Origin: Paracoccaceae bacterium
Lineage (GTDB): Bacteria > Pseudomonadota > Alphaproteobacteria > Rhodobacterales > Rhodobacteraceae
Assembly (NCBI GenBank): GCA_018222665.1
Contig: JAAEZW010000070.1
Coordinates: forward strand, 1-8,037
Direction: 5' to 3'
Length of the DNA stretch: 8,037 nucleotides
Shown one piece after another: positions 1 to 6,967 of this stretch. The first letter of the stretch is position 1. Each line of letters begins with the position of its first letter. Below the pieces are notes generated by a model. It did no database searches. It saw only the letters and a list, made by a program, of their open reading frames with translations, and was not told where the DNA came from. Both the position numbers and the translations under genes were made by a program.

Positions 1-1
1 C

Positions 2-436
2 CTACGCGATGTCACACAGGACAGTTTGGGACTGGTTGATCACGTCTATGCGTCCAAGGATATTGACGTCAAATTAGAGTTAACCAATGTCCCAGATGTA
101 AAAATAAACCCATCTGAACTGCAACAGGTGATCATCAATCTGATCATCAATGCGGTACAGGCGATGGATGGTAAAGGGATCCTAACGATCCAAAGCCATG
201 TATTGGAACGTGATGGCAAAAACGGGGTTTGCCTTGCCTTTCACGACAGTGGCCCTGGGATTTCCGAGGATACCATCAACACGATTTTCGATCCGTTTGT
301 CACGACCAAACGGGCAAAGGGGACAGGCCTAGGGCTGTCAATTTCGCAAACGATCATCCAAACGGCAGGGGGCATTATTACGGCAGATAATCACCCAGAG
401 GGTGGTGCATTGATGTCGATTTGGTTGCCGACTTAA
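2..436 (+). CDS. Sensor histidine kinase, C-terminal ATPase domain (5' end outside window)
   Basis: This is the last 144 residues of a histidine kinase that would autophosphorylate and pass the phosphate to a response regulator. The reading frame is open to the window edge, so the sensor and the phosphoacceptor histidine domain lie upstream and cannot be judged. All ATP-binding boxes of an HATPase_c domain are present: the N box INLIINAVQAM (fragment residues 45-55), the G1 box DSGPGI (82-87), the F box FDPFVTTK (96-103) and the G2 box GTGLGLS (107-113). It ends with the usual ALMSIWLP strand before TAA. A TTG near base 26 is only an internal leucine codon. It converges on the response regulator at 529-1899 and may be its partner, which is inference from proximity. 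The family is certain; the signal sensed is unknown. Confidence 0.93.
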   Translation, partial: LRDVTQDSLGLVDHVYASKDIDVKLELTNVPDVKINPSELQQVIINLIINAVQAMDGKGILTIQSHVLERDGKNGVCLAFHDSGPGISEDTINTIFDPFVTTKRAKGTGLGLSISQTIIQTAGGIITADNHPEGGALMSIWLPT

Positions 437-489
437 GCCATGTTTCGCAGACGCAAACACTCCTCGATCAGAATTCTATGTAAGCTCTA

Positions 490-530
490 AAGAAAGCAAA
501 GCCTTCTTAACGCCAGTGGACAGAGGCTTT
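490..530. terminator. Possible bidirectional terminator between convergent genes
   Basis: The 92-base gap between the two convergent stop codons contains an inverted repeat, AAAGCCT at 498-504 and AGGCTTT at 524-530, with a 19-base loop. Read on the minus strand it is followed by GCTTTCTTT, a T-rich tail. A competing smaller hairpin (490-497 with 501-508, one mismatch, AAA loop) uses part of the same sequence. The repeat overlaps the regulator's stop codon. The stem is short and its loop long, so this is a weak candidate supported mainly by position. Confidence 0.35.
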
Positions 531-1899
531 AGGTTTTGGGCGACAGCACATCGTCGCCCCATTCCATCATTTTGCGATCAATCGTTTTGCGTGACACACC
601 CAAACGCCGCGCCGTTTCTGCGCGGTTTCCGTTGCATCGGTCCAATGTGGTCAAAATATGCCGCTGCACCACCAAATCCAAACTTTCGGCTGCGACGGCA
701 CCATCGGTCTGACCACCCCCCTGAAATTCGGGGGGAAAGGCGCCCAAAATGACAGAACGTTCGATCATGTTACGTAATTCACGCACATTGCCGGGCCAGT
801 TATGACGCGTCAGATGCAACAATGTTTCATCATCCAATCGCAACGGTTGGCGACCAACATCGACAGAAAACTGGTTCATAAACATCGAGGCCAGTTCAAA
901 AATATCTTCACGCCGTTCGCGAAGGGGCGGCATTTTCACACCCACAATATTCATTCGATGGAACAAGTCCCGACGAAATTTGCCATTTGCGACGGCTTGT
1001 TCCAAATCCATATTTGTTGCAAACATGAACCGCAAATCCAACGCTACATCACGTGCCGCACTGATGGGGCGCATTTTATAGTCCTCAAGCACCCGCAAAA
1101 GCATCGCTTGTATCGGGTCAGGCAATTCCGCGACCTCATCCAAAAACAGGACGCCCCCATCGGCCAGCTGCATCAGTCCCTCTTGGACCTCACCTGTTGG
1201 CCCAAGTTTGCCGAACAACTGATCTGCGCCATTCTCAGCACCAAGCGTTGCACAGTTCACCGCAACAAACGGTTTTGCGCGACGATCTGACATGGCGTGC
1301 AGCGTTCGCGCGGCAATTTCCTTGCCTGTTCCGCTTTCCCCTGTGAACAATACAGGGGTTTTCACACCCGCCAGTTTTTTCAACAAATCACTCACGCCCG
1401 CAATTGCAACGGATGTCCCCAGGAGGCGCGGATTATTCTGCTGTGTTTCTGCCGCCAATGCATAGCGCAGCAAATCATTGTCACGGCGCAGGTATTTTTT
1501 ATCCAACACACTTGCGATGGCATTCACGACCTGACTGGCGCGAAAGGGTTTAATCAAGAAATCCGCCACACCCGTGCGCAGAGCCAAAACCGCGGTTTCC
1601 ACATCCGCATAGGCCGTCATCATGATCGCATCGGCAAACAGGCCCAATTTTCGCTGTTCCGACAACCAATCCAGCCCTGTTTGTTCGGGCATCAAATTAT
1701 CGACCATCAGCAAATCAAAATGATGGATATCCATCAATGCACCCGCTTCTTTTGCCGAAGCGGCCTGCATGACACGTTTGCAGTGTGGCTCAAGCACCTT
1801 GGTGATGAAATGGCGCATGTCCTCTTCATCATCAACCACGAGGATTGAGGCGTTTTTTAAACTGGTGGTGTTTAAGCTCGAAGTGCGTTCTGCTGTCAT
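529..1899 (-). CDS. NtrC-family response regulator lacking the GAFTGA motif
   Basis: This 456-residue DNA-binding response regulator has three domains. The receiver (about 18-120) has acidic pocket DDEED, phosphoacceptor Asp67 in MVDNLMP, and Lys117 in IKPF. The AAA+ ATPase (about 158-385) has Walker A GESGTGKE (187-194), Walker B GGVLFLDE (248-255), and the arginine-rich FRRDLFHRM segment. The C-terminus carries a Fis-type helix-turn-helix (NRAETARRLGVSRKTIDRK). The segment after LFG reads KLGPTGEVQEG, where sigma54 activators have GAFTGA, and is about four residues shorter. It therefore probably does not remodel sigma54 polymerase, as known for Rhodobacter capsulatus NtrC. An in-frame GTG lies just before the chosen ATG at 1899. 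It starts 14 bases after the small membrane gene and is likely cotranscribed with the formate dehydrogenase genes, suggesting feedback control. The target is inferred. Confidence 0.93.
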   Translation of the reverse strand: MTAERTSSLNTTSLKNASILVVDDEEDMRHFITKVLEPHCKRVMQAASAKEAGALMDIHHFDLLMVDNLMPEQTGLDWLSEQRKLGLFADAIMMTAYADVETAVLALRTGVADFLIKPFRASQVVNAIASVLDKKYLRRDNDLLRYALAAETQQNNPRLLGTSVAIAGVSDLLKKLAGVKTPVLFTGESGTGKEIAARTLHAMSDRRAKPFVAVNCATLGAENGADQLFGKLGPTGEVQEGLMQLADGGVLFLDEVAELPDPIQAMLLRVLEDYKMRPISAARDVALDLRFMFATNMDLEQAVANGKFRRDLFHRMNIVGVKMPPLRERREDIFELASMFMNQFSVDVGRQPLRLDDETLLHLTRHNWPGNVRELRNMIERSVILGAFPPEFQGGGQTDGAVAAESLDLVVQRHILTTLDRCNGNRAETARRLGVSRKTIDRKMMEWGDDVLSPKT

Positions 1900-1913
1900 C
1901 ACGGTGGTAGGTT

Positions 1914-2042
1914 TTATTCCATTCTGACGGCTTGTCCAGAATACTTTGCTCCCGAACTAAAATCCGCGACTTCGGTTAATCCGAAATATGCAGCATAGGC
2001 AATCGCGAATACCGCAAAAAATCCAAGAAACATTGCTTTCAT
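1914..2042 (-). CDS. 42-residue single-helix membrane protein, function unknown
   Basis: A short gene fills most of the gap between the gamma subunit and the response regulator. It encodes 42 residues: MKA, then one hydrophobic helix (about residues 4-22, MFLGFFAVFAIAYAAYFGL), then a polar tail ending GQAVRME and TAA. ATG at 2042 is chosen because GGGGA sits six bases upstream. An in-frame ATG at 2081 would add 13 residues but has no ribosome binding site and lies in a hairpin loop. The stop is 14 bases before the regulator ATG, on the same strand. I do not recognise a named family; short single-helix proteins of this type occur in Rhodobacterales, from memory and unchecked. It could be an accessory subunit of the dehydrogenase or a membrane partner of the two-component system. 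Neither role is shown by sequence. Confidence 0.68.
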   Translation of the reverse strand: MKAMFLGFFAVFAIAYAAYFGLTEVADFSSGAKYSGQAVRME

Positions 2043-2044
2043 AT

Positions 2045-2050
2045 CATGTC
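2045..2050 (-). promoter_or_regulatory. Ribosome binding site of the 42-residue membrane protein
   Basis: On the minus strand GGGGACATGAT directly precedes ATG at 2042. The purine run is well spaced and is the main support for this start over the in-frame ATG at 2081, which lies 13 codons upstream. Confidence 0.5.
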
Positions 2051-2065
2051 CCCATGTGCTGTGTA

Positions 2066-2089
2066 CCTGCCCCGTTTTCATGGGGCAGG
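2066..2089 (-). other. Strong intercistronic hairpin after the gamma subunit gene
   Basis: CCTGCCCC (2066-2073) and GGGGCAGG (2082-2089) form a perfect eight-pair GC-rich stem, with a G-U pair possible at its top and a six-base loop. It begins a few bases after the gamma stop codon. On the minus strand it is followed by TACACAG rather than a T run, so it is not a typical intrinsic terminator. It could stabilise the 3' end of the upstream message or damp readthrough into the small protein and regulator. The stem is visible; the role is inferred. Confidence 0.55.
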
Positions 2090-2095
2090 ACTAGG

Positions 2096-3274
2096 TTATT
2101 CAGCAGGTTGTGAATTGGTTTGTTTTGCTTTGACTTCTTCATACCACAGCGAATGGTGCTGTCGTGCCCATTCTTCGTCGACTTCGCCGCTGCCCATTGC
2201 ATCATAGGCCCCTTCCATACCCAATGTTCCGATGTAGATATGCGCCATGATCATGGCCATCATTACGAAGGCGACAATCGCATGCCATGCTTGGGCAAAT
2301 TGCATTTCCTCTTGTGGGGACATTTCAGTGGCCAGCGTTCCAAAACCCAAGGCTTCGGGCAAACCAATGTTGTTCAGGATTGCAAATGTTTTTGCAAACA
2401 TCGGCATTTCAAATGGGAACGTCAAAGACAGCCCAGAGGCCGAAACAGATGCACCAAGGACAATCACACCCCAAAAGATAATCTTTTGTCCAAAGTTAAA
2501 TTTTTTCGCAGGTGGGTGCGATTTTGTGAAAATCCCGCCTCCCTGTTTGATCCAAATCCAATCGGTACGGTTGGGGATATTGTGAGCCACCCACATAACA
2601 AACACCATGATCAGTGCCAACATAAAGGCCCATGAAACATTGTTGTGGATCCATTTCGACGCAATCAGCAAGGTTGAATTCAACTCTTTGCCAAAATAGG
2701 GCGCCAAAATGACGCGGCCAAACAGGGTCAACAAACCCGTTATACCCAACAAGATAAACGATCCTGCCAGGACCCAATGCCCAAAGCGTTCTACCGCCTT
2801 GAACCGTGTGATTGTGCTGCCCGCAGGACCGCCATCGATGCGGATACGCCCGCGCGCAATATAAAACACGCCCAGCAACATCAGTGTGACAAGTAGCAAT
2901 CCACCACCGTATTGGCGTAAGGGACCTTCGCGGAATTCATACCACGGCATGCCACCACTTTGGATCATGACGTTGCCAACAACACCGCTTCCAGAGGCCG
3001 AATTGTCAGACGCATTATACCGTATCGCGCGCCATAGTTCGGATTGGGATACACCCCCAAGGGTTCCCAGTTGATCCGCAATATCCTTGGCCTGAGTTGG
3101 ATTACCCAAGGCACCGCTGCGGAAACTATCATCAATCTTTTGGCCAGCTTGGCGGGCCATGATATCTTCTAACGTTTGTGCGCCACCTGTTGAGCTGCGC
3201 TCGACATCCATGTTTTGTGCAGCCACTGGGCCACACAGCAATAGTACCATCAATAAGCAATGCAAAACACGCAT
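2096..3274 (-). CDS. fdh3C: Formate dehydrogenase gamma subunit (cytochrome b556, quinone-reducing)
   Basis: This 392-residue inner-membrane subunit takes electrons from the iron-sulfur subunit and reduces quinone through haem b. A cleavable signal (MRVLHCLLMVLLLCGPVAAQ) is followed by about 100 exported residues. A first helix lies near 123-142, then the four-helix cytochrome core: about 164-185 (FGHW, His166), 207-231 (His210, His231), 264-286 and 329-350 (His331, His345). The histidines in helices one, two and four of the core are haem-ligand candidates. It is much longer than E. coli FdnI (about 217 residues) because of the signal, periplasmic segment and extra helix, as in alphaproteobacterial FDH3-type gamma subunits. 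ATG at 3274 has GAGGGAAAC just upstream. It follows beta after a 97-base gap with two hairpins. The symbol follows Methylobacterium usage and is less certain than the function. Confidence 0.93.
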   Translation of the reverse strand: MRVLHCLLMVLLLCGPVAAQNMDVERSSTGGAQTLEDIMARQAGQKIDDSFRSGALGNPTQAKDIADQLGTLGGVSQSELWRAIRYNASDNSASGSGVVGNVMIQSGGMPWYEFREGPLRQYGGGLLLVTLMLLGVFYIARGRIRIDGGPAGSTITRFKAVERFGHWVLAGSFILLGITGLLTLFGRVILAPYFGKELNSTLLIASKWIHNNVSWAFMLALIMVFVMWVAHNIPNRTDWIWIKQGGGIFTKSHPPAKKFNFGQKIIFWGVIVLGASVSASGLSLTFPFEMPMFAKTFAILNNIGLPEALGFGTLATEMSPQEEMQFAQAWHAIVAFVMMAMIMAHIYIGTLGMEGAYDAMGSGEVDEEWARQHHSLWYEEVKAKQTNSQPAE

Positions 3275-3286
3275 GTTTCCCTCGCT

Positions 3287-3303
3287 CTTCGCTTTTTGCG
3301 AAG
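3287..3303 (-). other. Hairpin just upstream of the gamma ribosome binding site
   Basis: CTTCGC (3287-3292) and GCGAAG (3298-3303) form a perfect six-pair stem around a five-base loop. On the mRNA the stem ends a few bases before the GAGGGA ribosome binding site of the gamma gene, so it could affect ribosome access or mRNA processing. It is short, and its effect is inference. Confidence 0.35.
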
Positions 3304-3330
3304 CTGAATTGTGAAAAGAAGAACGTTACA

Positions 3331-3357
3331 AAAGCGGCAGGGAGTACCCGCCGCTTT
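3331..3357 (-). terminator. Terminator-like hairpin between beta and gamma genes
   Basis: AAAGCGGC (3331-3338) and GCCGCTTT (3350-3357) form eight perfect pairs. Three further G-C pairs (3340-3342 with 3347-3349) continue the stem past one bulged base, closing a four-base loop. On the minus strand the stem runs into CTTTTGTAAC, a short T run. The structure lies 13 bases after the beta stop codon. Because gamma must be made downstream, it is more likely a partial terminator or an mRNA processing and stability element that sets the beta:gamma ratio. Confidence 0.6.
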
Positions 3358-3370
3358 CGCATTTGGCAGA

Positions 3371-3964
3371 TTAACCGCCTTTTTGTTCATAGGCTGTACC
3401 CCAGCCCCAAGCACCAGAGCCGAAACCACGTGCAACAACGCGCTCGCGATAGACCGAAGCGACAACATCACCATCCCCGGCGAGAAGTGCTTTGGTAGAG
3501 CACATTTCTGCACAGATTGGCAATTTGCCTTCAGCAATACGGTTGCGACCGTATTTTGCAAATTCCGCTGTTGAGTGGTTTTCTTCTGGGCCGCCTGCGC
3601 AGAATGTACATTTGTCCATTTTGCCACGGCTGCCAAAGTTGCCTGCTTGTGGGAACTGTGGTGCGCCAAATGGACAAGCATAGAAGCAATATCCACAGCC
3701 AATACACAGATCCTTTGAGTGCAATACCACACCGTCATCGGTCTGATAGAAGCAATCTACAGGACAAACAGCCATACATGGCGCATCAGAACAATGCATA
3801 CATGCAACCGAGATCGACCGTTCACCTGGATCACCATCATTGATGGTTACCACGCGGCGGCGGTTAATCCCCCACGGCACTTCATGCTCGTTCTTACAGG
3901 CAGTGACACACGCGTTGCATTCAATACAACGCTCAGCGTCACAGAGAAACTTTGCTCTTGCCAT
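3371..3964 (-). CDS. fdh3B: Formate dehydrogenase FDH3-type beta subunit, four [4Fe-4S] clusters
   Basis: This 197-residue ferredoxin-like subunit carries electrons from the catalytic subunit to the membrane cytochrome. Its cysteines fall in four groups: Cys13/16/19/23 (CIECNACVTAC), Cys55/58/63/67 (CMHCSDAPCMAVC), Cys87/90/93/97 (CIGCGYCFYAC) and Cys119/122/151/155. These 16 match four [4Fe-4S] clusters; Cys8 and Cys71 are extra. It has no signal peptide, so it is expected to be exported with alpha on alpha's Tat signal. The C-terminus (after about residue 165) is polar and glycine-rich, without the membrane helix that anchors E. coli FdnH. ATG at 3964 follows alpha's stop by 12 bases, and its AAGGAG ribosome binding site overlaps that stop codon, suggesting coupled translation. 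Confidence 0.95.
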   Translation of the reverse strand: MARAKFLCDAERCIECNACVTACKNEHEVPWGINRRRVVTINDGDPGERSISVACMHCSDAPCMAVCPVDCFYQTDDGVVLHSKDLCIGCGYCFYACPFGAPQFPQAGNFGSRGKMDKCTFCAGGPEENHSTAEFAKYGRNRIAEGKLPICAEMCSTKALLAGDGDVVASVYRERVVARGFGSGAWGWGTAYEQKGG

Positions 3965-3973
3965 TTCTCTTAC

Positions 3974-3979
3974 TCCTTA
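3974..3979 (-). promoter_or_regulatory. Ribosome binding site of the beta subunit, overlapping alpha stop
   Basis: On the minus strand TAAGGAG contains both the alpha TAA stop codon and the Shine-Dalgarno sequence, nine to ten bases before the beta ATG at 3964. This arrangement favours translational coupling of the two subunits. Confidence 0.7.
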
Positions 3980-6871
3980 TGCTGACCAGATTTTGCAAAG
4001 AGTCGCTTTGGTCTCTTGCATCTGGGTGACTGAGTCATAGCCGTAGGTTTGCGCCGTGTTGCATGATTCACCCAACACATATGGATCCGCACCATCTGGA
4101 TACTTCTCCCGCAAATCTTGGCCTTCGAAGTGTCCGCCAAAGTGGAATGGCATAAACGCCACGCCTTCGCCCACACGGTTGGTCAACATTGCCTTGACCT
4201 TGACCTTTGCTCCTTCCGGACCTTCGACCCAGACCTGTGCCCCATCGCGCACGCCAAGGTTATTGGCATCACGTGGGTTGATCTCGACGAACATATCCTG
4301 CTGAAGTTCAGCCAACCATGGGTTTGAACGTGTTTCATCCCCACCACCTTCGTATTCAACCAGACGACCGGATGTCAGGATCATTGGATAATCCTTACTG
4401 AAATCTTGTTTCTGGATTGAAGCGTACATGGTTGGAAGACGATAGAACTTACGGTCTTCGTAAGTTGGATAGTCCTCGACCAAGTCACGACGGTTGGTGT
4501 AAAGCGGTTCACGGTGAAGCGGTACAGGGTCTGGGAAGGTCCAAACAACAGCACGTGCTTTGGCGTTACCAAACGGAGAGCAACCATGCTTGATCGCGAC
4601 ACGCTGAATACCGCCAGATAGGTCGGTTTTCCAGTTTGTCTTAGGACCAGCAACTGCGTCGATCGCGGCGCGTTCGTCGTCAGTTAGATCGCCATCCCAT
4701 CCCAGATCCATCAACATTTGCATTGTGAATTCGGGATAACCGTCCTGAATTTCCGCACCTGGGTTTGACACACCTTCTGCCAACAGATTGTCGCCATCGC
4801 GTTCCACACCGAAACGGGCACGGAAGCTTAGGCCGCCTTCTGCGACAGGTTTTGACATATCATACAGGTTTGGTGTTCCTGGATGGTTCATTTCGGCAGT
4901 GCCCCAACAAGGCCACGGCATACCATAGTAGTCGCCGTCACATGGACCCCCAATCGCCTGAAGCGTTGTGCGGTCAAATGTGTGTTGGTTTGCCATGTGC
5001 TTTTTGATCCGCTCAGGGCTTTGACCAGTGTAGCCAATCGTCCAAAGACCACCGTTTAATTCGCGGGTGATGCTTTCGATGTTTGGTGTCACATCATCGT
5101 CCATTTCATAGTTACGGAACAAGCGATCCGCCCAACCAAATTTGGTTGCAAGAAGGCCCATGATTTCATGGTCGGTCTTTGACTCGAACAGTGGGTCGAC
5201 AACTTTGTCACGCCATTGGATTGAACGGTTTGACGCAGTCACAGAACCATATGTTTCGAATTGTGTACATGCAGGCAACAAATAGCAGCCATCTGTACGG
5301 TCATGCAAAACCGCTGACACAGTTGGATATGGGTCGATGACAACCAGCATATCAAGCTGTTCCATCGCCGTTTTCATTTCCTTCATCCGTGTTTGCGAGT
5401 TTGGAGCATGACCCCAAAGAACCATCGCACGCACCTTATCAGGGTTATCCATGTTGGCTGGATCTTCTAGAATACCATCGATCCAACGTGACACTGGAAT
5501 ACCAGTTAGGTTCATAAGGTTCTTATCTTTGCCATCCGCATTTTTGACAGTTGCGAATTGACCTTTTAGCCAATCAAGGTCTTCGTTCCAAACACGTGAC
5601 CAATGCGCCCATGCACCCGCTGATAGACCATAATAGCCCGGCAATGTGTGCGATAGAACGCCAAGGTCAGTTGCGCCTTGAACGTTGTCGTGACCGCGGA
5701 AAATGTTGGTACCACCACCTGTCGTGCCCATGTTCCCCAACGCAAGTTGAAGCACACAGTATGCACGTGTGTTGTTGTTACCATTGGTGTGCTGGGTACC
5801 ACCCATACACCAAATCACTGTCCCTGGACGGTTGTTTGCCAATGTGCGTGCAACACGCTGTAGTTGGCGACCAGGTGTGCCAGTGACACGTTCCACTTCC
5901 TCTGGTGTCCATTTGGCCACTTCTTCACGGATTTGATCCATACCCCACACGCGTGTGCGAATGAATTCTTTGTCTTCCCATCCGTTTTCAAAGATATGCC
6001 ACAAGATACCCCAAACCAATGCAACATCGGTACCGGGACGGAAACGGACATATTCATCCGCATGCGCCGCAGTCCGCGTAAAGCGTGGATCACAAACGAT
6101 CAGTGGTGCGTTGTTCTGTTCCTTTGCTTTCATCACGTGAAGCAATGAAACAGGGTGCGCCTCGGCAGGGTTACCACCGATGATGAAGATCGCCTTAGAA
6201 TTGTGGATATCGTTGTAGCTGTTTGTCATGGCGCCGTAGCCCCACGTATTGGCCACACCCGCAACCGTTGTTGAGTGACAAATACGCGCCTGGTGATCGA
6301 CGTTATTTGTACCCCAATATGCTGCGAATTTACGGAACAAGTAAGCTTGTTCGTTATTATGCTTTGCAGAGCCCAGCCAATAGACTGAATCTGGTCCGCT
6401 TTCTTGCCGGATTTGCATCATACCGCCGCCGATTTCATCAATCGCCTGTTCCCAGCTAATGCGTTTCCATTCACCGCCCTCTTTTTTCATAGGGTATTTT
6501 AGGCGGCGTTCGCCATGCGCGTGTTCACGCACGGCTGCACCTTTGGCGCAATGCGCACCAAGGTTAAATGGGCTGTCCCATCCAGGCTCTTGGCCTGTCC
6601 AGACACCGTCTTGCACTTCGGCAATGACAGTACAGCCAACTGAACAGTGTGTGCAGACTGACTTGACAGTTTCTACAGCGGCATTCGCAGCCGTTGCAGC
6701 CGTGGCTTGTGTCACAGTTCCCCCAGTCGCAGCGATCGCGGTTAAACCGCCAATCGCCAAACCAGACCCGCGTAAAAATGCGCGGCGATCAACCGTGGTT
6801 TGGGCCACATCTGTCAGGATACTTGTCCGCTGGGGGCGTCTCGCAACCCCATTGGTCTTTTTCCTTAGCAT
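3977..6871 (-). CDS. fdh3A: Formate dehydrogenase catalytic alpha subunit (Mo/W-bis-MGD, Tat-exported, Cys type)
   Basis: This 964-residue subunit oxidises formate to CO2 at a molybdenum or tungsten bis-pyranopterin centre, probably on the periplasmic face. A Tat signal is visible: VDRRAFLRGSG (Arg29-Arg30), a hydrophobic stretch and an alanine-rich cleavage region near 60-66. The N-terminal [4Fe-4S] cluster is ligated by Cys73, Cys76, Cys80 and Cys108, with Lys110 in the electron-transfer position. Metal-ligand Cys198 and catalytic His199 lie in ARICHSTTV; the codon is TGT, so it is the cysteine, not selenocysteine, form. The molybdopterin domain follows, then the C-terminal cofactor-binding domain from about 827 (TRSNPWLAEL). 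A longer reading from 6937 exists, but ATG 6871 is chosen because GGGAGG precedes it and the Tat signal is then correctly placed. Whether Mo or W is used cannot be told. Confidence 0.97.
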   Translation of the reverse strand: MLRKKTNGVARRPQRTSILTDVAQTTVDRRAFLRGSGLAIGGLTAIAATGGTVTQATAATAANAAVETVKSVCTHCSVGCTVIAEVQDGVWTGQEPGWDSPFNLGAHCAKGAAVREHAHGERRLKYPMKKEGGEWKRISWEQAIDEIGGGMMQIRQESGPDSVYWLGSAKHNNEQAYLFRKFAAYWGTNNVDHQARICHSTTVAGVANTWGYGAMTNSYNDIHNSKAIFIIGGNPAEAHPVSLLHVMKAKEQNNAPLIVCDPRFTRTAAHADEYVRFRPGTDVALVWGILWHIFENGWEDKEFIRTRVWGMDQIREEVAKWTPEEVERVTGTPGRQLQRVARTLANNRPGTVIWCMGGTQHTNGNNNTRAYCVLQLALGNMGTTGGGTNIFRGHDNVQGATDLGVLSHTLPGYYGLSAGAWAHWSRVWNEDLDWLKGQFATVKNADGKDKNLMNLTGIPVSRWIDGILEDPANMDNPDKVRAMVLWGHAPNSQTRMKEMKTAMEQLDMLVVIDPYPTVSAVLHDRTDGCYLLPACTQFETYGSVTASNRSIQWRDKVVDPLFESKTDHEIMGLLATKFGWADRLFRNYEMDDDVTPNIESITRELNGGLWTIGYTGQSPERIKKHMANQHTFDRTTLQAIGGPCDGDYYGMPWPCWGTAEMNHPGTPNLYDMSKPVAEGGLSFRARFGVERDGDNLLAEGVSNPGAEIQDGYPEFTMQMLMDLGWDGDLTDDERAAIDAVAGPKTNWKTDLSGGIQRVAIKHGCSPFGNAKARAVVWTFPDPVPLHREPLYTNRRDLVEDYPTYEDRKFYRLPTMYASIQKQDFSKDYPMILTSGRLVEYEGGGDETRSNPWLAELQQDMFVEINPRDANNLGVRDGAQVWVEGPEGAKVKVKAMLTNRVGEGVAFMPFHFGGHFEGQDLREKYPDGADPYVLGESCNTAQTYGYDSVTQMQETKATLCKIWSA

Positions 6872-6876
6872 TGTTT

Positions 6877-6882
6877 CCTCCC
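6877..6882 (-). promoter_or_regulatory. Ribosome binding site fixing the alpha subunit start
   Basis: GGGAGG followed by AAACA and ATG on the minus strand is a near-perfect Shine-Dalgarno sequence. It decides for the start at 6871 over the ATG-like codon 66 bases upstream at 6937, which has no comparable site and would put 22 extra residues before the Tat signal. Confidence 0.8.
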
Positions 6883-6883
6883 A

Positions 6884-6899
6884 TCCGGGTTTCCCCGAA
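6884..6899 (-). other. Small hairpin with GAAA loop ahead of the alpha ribosome binding site
   Basis: On the minus strand TTCGGG, GAAA and CCCGGA form a six-pair stem (one G-U pair) closed by a GNRA-type loop, immediately before the GGGAGG site of the alpha gene. Loops of this class are unusually stable. It may shape the 5' end of a processed alpha message. The short stem could also arise by chance. Confidence 0.35.
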
Positions 6900-6967
6900 A
6901 GATTACGAAAAACCACAAGCAGTCGGGCGTCACGCAACCAGTCGCTTATGGCGGCTTCTCGACCCGA

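Noticed and set aside
802..1848. Two plus-strand open frames (802-1290 and 1297-1848) opposite the response regulator
   Set aside because: They are antisense to a gene with complete family motifs, have odd Cys/His/Gln-rich composition, no recognisable domain and no good ribosome binding site.
1971..1985. Inverted repeat TTCGG-ttaat-CCGAA as an operator site
   Set aside because: It has five-base arms inside the coding part of the small membrane protein with no promoter elements nearby; it is short enough to occur by chance.
2066..2089. Classical intrinsic terminator after the gamma gene
   Set aside because: The stem is strong but no T run follows it on either strand, so it is listed only as a hairpin.
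3250..3738. Minus-strand 162-residue frame crossing the beta/gamma gap
   Set aside because: It overlaps beta in another frame, has the composition of a shifted Cys-rich gene, and crosses the intercistronic hairpins.
5551..5886. Plus-strand 111-residue frame opposite the alpha subunit
   Set aside because: It is antisense to a well-supported gene, has no domain or ribosome binding site, and is one of many shadow frames across this long gene.
6278..6280. Possible selenocysteine codon at the formate dehydrogenase active site
   Set aside because: The codon on the minus strand is TGT (Cys198), not TGA, so no selenocysteine insertion is needed.
6872..6937. Longer N-terminus of the alpha subunit starting at 6937
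   Set aside because: It would put 22 residues before the Tat signal and lacks a ribosome binding site, whereas GGGAGG precedes the ATG at 6871.
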